Part shown: one piece after another, positions 61,403-64,000 of the stretch
Layout: every line of letters starts with the position of its first letter
How positions within the stretch are numbered: position 1 is the stretch's first letter
NCBI GenBank assembly: GCA_046351455.1
Contig: JAXLYM010000030.1
Span: forward strand, 1 to 64,000
Source: JADJRH01 sp046351455
GTDB lineage: Bacteria > Myxococcota_A > Polyangia > Polyangiales > Polyangiaceae
DNA: 64,000 bases
Direction of reading: 5' to 3'
Position numbers and translations under genes: made by a program
Notes under the pieces: model-generated
Seen by the model: the letters and a program-made list of their open reading frames with translations, nothing else
The model's database searches: none
Told to the model about the DNA's origin: nothing

Positions 61403-62653
61403 ATGTCGAACCCGGTGCCCGAGACCGATCCCTCCGCCGCCGCGACCCCTGCTCAGCGAGCGCGCGCGGTGCAGCTCGCCGTGCTCGTGGCGGCGCTCGG
61501 CTACTTCGTCGACATCTACGATCTGCTGCTCTTCAGCGTCGTGCGCATCCCGAGCGTGAAGGCGCTGGGCGTGGATCCGAACGACGGCGCATGGATCCTC
61601 TCGGCGCAGATGCTCGGCCTGCTCGGCGGCGGGATCCTCTGGGGCGTGCTCGGCGACAAGCGCGGGCGCCTCAGCGTGCTCTTCGGATCGATCCTCCTCT
61701 ACTCGCTCGCGAACATCGCGAACGGCTTCGTGCAGGACATCCACACGTACGGCGCGCTCCGCTTCATCGCGGGCGTCGGCCTCGCGGGGGAGCTCGGCGC
61801 CGGCATCACGCTCGTGAGCGAGAGCATGTCGAAGGAGAAGCGCGGCTACGGCACGATGGTGGTCGCGACCGTCGGCATCGGCGGCGCGATCCTCGCGGTC
61901 GCGATCGCGAAGACGTTCGAGTGGCGCACGGCGTATTTCGTCGGCGGCGGGATGGGGCTCGCGCTCTTGCTCCTGCGCGTGGGCGTCTACGAGTCGGGGA
62001 TGTTCCAGTCGACCCGCAAGCGCGAGGTGTCGCGCGGCAATTTCCTCCAGCTCTTCTGGCCGATGTCGCGCCTCCGCCGGTACTTCGCGATCGTGCTCGT
62101 GGGCGTGCCGATCTGGTACGTGATCGGCCTCCTGATCTCGCGCGCGGACGTGTTCGGCGTGGCGCTCGGCCTGCCGAAGGCGCCGGATCCGGCGTACGCG
62201 GTGCTGTTCGCGTACTCGGCGCTCGTGCTCGGCGACTTCTCGTGCGGCGGGCTCAGCCAGATATTGAAGAGCCGGCGGCGCGCGCTCGCGATCTACCTGG
62301 GCTTCACGGTGATCGCGACGTTGCTCTACTTCACGCTCGGCGGTCGGTCGGCGTCGATGTTCTACGCGATGTGCGCGCTCGTCGGCTTCGGCGCGGGGTA
62401 CTGGGCGGTGTTCGTGACGGTCGCGTCCGAGCAGTTCGGCACGAACCTCCGCGCGACGGCGACGACGACCGCGCCCAACTTCGTGCGCGGCTCCGTGAGC
62501 TTGCAGATGGCCATCTTCGACGGCACGCGCGGCTCGATCGGCCCCGTGATGAGCGGCGCGCTGATCGGAGCGGGCGTGTTCTTCATCGCGTTCGCGGCGC
62601 TCGGCATGATCGGCGAGACGCACGGCCGCGACCTCGATTTCCTCGAGGACTGA
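61403..62653 (+). CDS. MFS transporter
   Basis: 416 residues, about 12 trans-membrane helices. The first helix pair is LAVLVAALGYFVDIYDLLLFSVV; MFS loop motif is GVLGDKRGRL between TM2 and TM3, and FIAGVGLAGELGAGITLVSE lies in TM4-5. It resembles metabolite:proton symporters of the sugar/organic-acid group. The substrate is unknown; being divergent from the FAAL cluster, it may or may not serve it. Followed by repeat A copy 5. Confidence 0.9.
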   Translation: MSNPVPETDPSAAATPAQRARAVQLAVLVAALGYFVDIYDLLLFSVVRIPSVKALGVDPNDGAWILSAQMLGLLGGGILWGVLGDKRGRLSVLFGSILLYSLANIANGFVQDIHTYGALRFIAGVGLAGELGAGITLVSESMSKEKRGYGTMVVATVGIGGAILAVAIAKTFEWRTAYFVGGGMGLALLLLRVGVYESGMFQSTRKREVSRGNFLQLFWPMSRLRRYFAIVLVGVPIWYVIGLLISRADVFGVALGLPKAPDPAYAVLFAYSALVLGDFSCGGLSQILKSRRRALAIYLGFTVIATLLYFTLGGRSASMFYAMCALVGFGAGYWAVFVTVASEQFGTNLRATATTTAPNFVRGSVSLQMAIFDGTRGSIGPVMSGALIGAGVFFIAFAALGMIGETHGRDLDFLED

Positions 62654-62663
62654 CCCGCGCCCG

Positions 62664-62742
62664 GTGCCCACCCCCAGCCGCCCTTCGGTCGGCTGCCCCT
62701 CCCAATCCGCTCGCTACGCTCGCGGAGGGAGGGGAACGTTAC
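62664..62742 (+). repeat. Repeat A, copy 5
   Basis: GTGCCCACCCCC, AGCCG/CGGCT hairpin, CCCCTCCC/GGGAGGGG arms around TCCGC/GCGGA, ending AACGTTACG. Located ten nt after the MFS stop codon. Confidence 0.8.
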
Positions 62743-62943
62743 GTGGTTGATGGAGCCGCTCCAGAAAAGGAGCGGTCGTGCGAAGCGGGAGGACGCCCTG
62801 AAAGGAGTGGTCGCGCGAAGCGCAGGCGTGCGAATCGAGAGGCCGCACTGAAAGGAGAGGTTGCGCGAAGCGCGGGGCGCGCGACGGGGTTTGGAGCCGC
62901 TGGCGGCCCCATCGAGAGAAAAAACGCAGACGCGCAGCGCGCG
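62743..62943. repeat. Three imperfect direct repeats upstream of the histone-like gene end
   Basis: Unit AAAGGAGYGGTCGYGCGAAG at 62766, 62801 and 62851; spacings of 35 and 50 nt. No frame with a start is evident. The remainder of this 200-bp stretch shows nothing recognisable. Confidence 0.6.
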
Positions 62944-63738
62944 TCAAGTACCCATGATGCGCATCGGCGGCTTGAGCGGGAGCGCCTGCGCCGAGCCGGG
63001 CGCGGAGGGCGCCGCCTTCGGGAGGAGCTCGCCTTCCAGCGCCGCGAGCGCCTGGATGCAGCGATCCATCCCGTAGTCGAGCGCCGCGTCCTGCTGGAAG
63101 ATGTGCGCGATCTTGATCAGCTTGAGCGACGTCTGCTTGCCGAGGTCGATCTCCCGCTCCAGGAAGGCCTCGAACGTGCCGTAGCCCTTCGCCTGGTGCA
63201 GATCGCTCTGCTGGATGTCGTGCAAGATCTCCCCGATCTCGAAGAAGCCGCGGTCCAGCCGCTTGCGCAGCGTGCGGATCTTCGTCGTCTGGTTGAAGAG
63301 CTCGCTGATCTTCGCCTTGATCTGCTCCGCCTCCTGCGGGACGCGGATCGTGGCGCGGGCGCTGCCGGGCGGGGCCGGTTGAGCGGCCCGTGCGCGCGCC
63401 TCGGCCGCGTGCTTGGCGGCGTGACGCGCGGCCCACGGAGCGGCGCCCCGGAGCCCGAGCTTTCGCTTCAGCGGGCCGGAGGAGCCGCGCTCCTCGCGGA
63501 TGACCGCCTCCGTCGGCGCGGTGACCGACGCGAGCGCATGCGAAACTCCGCGCGTCGTCTTCGCCGACTTCCCCTTGGCCTTCACCTTCGCCTTGGGGGC
63601 CTTGGCGACCTTCGCGGGTTTCGCGGCGCTCTTCTTCGTCTTCCCTTCCGCTGGTTTGCGGGCAGAAGGCGCCTTTGCCTTCTTTGCCTTGGGGGCACTC
63701 GCCTTCGCCCCTTTGCGGCCAATCGTCTTCTTCGGCAT
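62944..63738 (-). CDS. Histone H1-like Lys/Ala-rich protein with C-terminal helical domain
   Basis: 264 residues. Residues 1-70 are Lys/Ala/Pro repeats (KAKAPSARKPAEGKTKKS, KAPKAKVKAKGKSAK), the style of bacterial histone H1-like tails that coat DNA. Residues 130-240 fold separately: LFNQTTKIRTLRKRLDRGFFEIGEIL, KGYGTFEAFLEREIDLGKQTSLKLIKIAHIF. The latter looks like a helix-rich regulator-type module whose family I cannot name. The ATG is taken at MPKKTIGRKG because a TTG six nt earlier would add two residues only. Nucleoid-associated role is inference. Confidence 0.8.
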   Translation of the reverse strand: MPKKTIGRKGAKASAPKAKKAKAPSARKPAEGKTKKSAAKPAKVAKAPKAKVKAKGKSAKTTRGVSHALASVTAPTEAVIREERGSSGPLKRKLGLRGAAPWAARHAAKHAAEARARAAQPAPPGSARATIRVPQEAEQIKAKISELFNQTTKIRTLRKRLDRGFFEIGEILHDIQQSDLHQAKGYGTFEAFLEREIDLGKQTSLKLIKIAHIFQQDAALDYGMDRCIQALAALEGELLPKAAPSAPGSAQALPLKPPMRIMGT

Positions 63739-64000
63739 GAGCAAGTTCCCGTTCGTGCGTTCGTCGCCGCGACGACCCGCGCAGGGCAGAGATGGTGGTC
63801 ACGGGCGGACGCGATGGAGCCTCGGGAAGACGCTGCCCACCGCGGTTTCCGGACGCCGACCTGCGCGGCTGTCAAGCCTGGAAATCCGTTACCGTCGCGG
63901 CTTACCACGACTGCGCGGCCACGGTCCACTGTTTCTGCGGACAAGGCGGCTCGTCGTCAAATGGCGTAGGCTCGGCTCCGTGCCTCCCGGCGACACTCCG
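63739..64000. other. Right-end non-coding stretch
   Basis: No convincing gene in the last 262 bp. It should contain the promoter of the histone-like gene; a gene may begin beyond the window. Confidence 0.4.

Noticed and set aside
1..64000. tRNA, rRNA or tmRNA genes
   Set aside because: None recognised on either strand; no cloverleaf with a TTCGANNC-type T arm was found convincing.

Overview
The window looks like a chromosomal segment of a large-genome myxobacterium (Myxococcota, probably the Polyangiales/Sorangium side). The signs are very high GC with strong third-position bias, many lipoproteins with Thr/Pro/Ala-rich linkers after the lipobox, two Hanks-type Ser/Thr kinases with trans-membrane tails, an ECF sigma factor, giant TPR/coiled-coil proteins, and a standalone retron-type reverse transcriptase. 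This placement is inferred from gene style; there is no rRNA or tRNA in the window.

Layout. 1-0.4 kb: start of a lipoprotein gene that leaves the window. 0.4-2.8 kb: a complete retron on the minus strand. It has an msr-msd RNA with a 23-nt a1/a2 inverted repeat, a priming G and a 23-bp msd stem, followed by a 631-residue reverse transcriptase with an unusually long N-terminal extension. A fragment of a Uma2-type nuclease gene abuts its 3' end. 2.9-10.35 kb: a tightly coupled minus-strand operon (VIT/VWA protein, ECF sigma factor, 80-residue protein, HEAT-like protein, SWIM zinc-finger protein) that runs into the retron. 10.5-13.3 kb: DUF218 membrane protein, then encapsulated ferritin plus encapsulin shell. 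13.3-17.7 kb: two coupled lipoproteins (unknown; GH31 glycosidase) and a RecF/SMC-like ATPase. 17.8-22.8 kb: pyruvate kinase overlapping a Ser/Thr kinase, a PH-like membrane protein and a Nudix hydrolase. 22.8-27.6 kb: DnaQ-like exonuclease, GFA protein, crotonase-family enzyme and mutS. 27.8-32.5 kb: mostly secreted or lipid-anchored small proteins (YPQ-repeat protein, YceI, alpha/beta hydrolase, VOC protein, unknowns). 32.6-39.2 kb: two very large adjacent surface lipoproteins and a proline-rich outer-membrane-like protein. 39.5-46.6 kb: TPR/coiled-coil giant, methyltransferase, unknown exported protein, copper monooxygenase-like lipoprotein. 46.7-52.1 kb: GH57 glucan-branching-type enzyme, then the haem genes hemX/ccsA-like, hemA and hemC. 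52.2-56.9 kb: unknown, FGE-like lipoprotein, second Ser/Thr kinase, DUF155-like protein. 56.9-62.7 kb: a minus-strand lipid cluster (FAAL, CFA-type methyltransferase, ACP, KAS) with a divergent MFS transporter. 62.9-63.7 kb: a lysine/alanine-rich histone H1-like protein.

Laid over the genes are dispersed structured repeats. Family A (five copies, CCCCTCCC/GGGAGGGG outer stem with a variable inner hairpin) mostly sits at gene 3' ends, but one copy is translated inside the GH57 gene. Family B (two copies, about 90 bp) is nested in an A copy and also lies in frame at the start of the PH-like gene. Family C (two copies, 39 bp) flanks gene ends. The most notable system is the retron; other points of interest are the pyruvate kinase/Ser-Thr kinase pair, the FAAL-ACP-KAS lipid cluster and the A/B repeat families.
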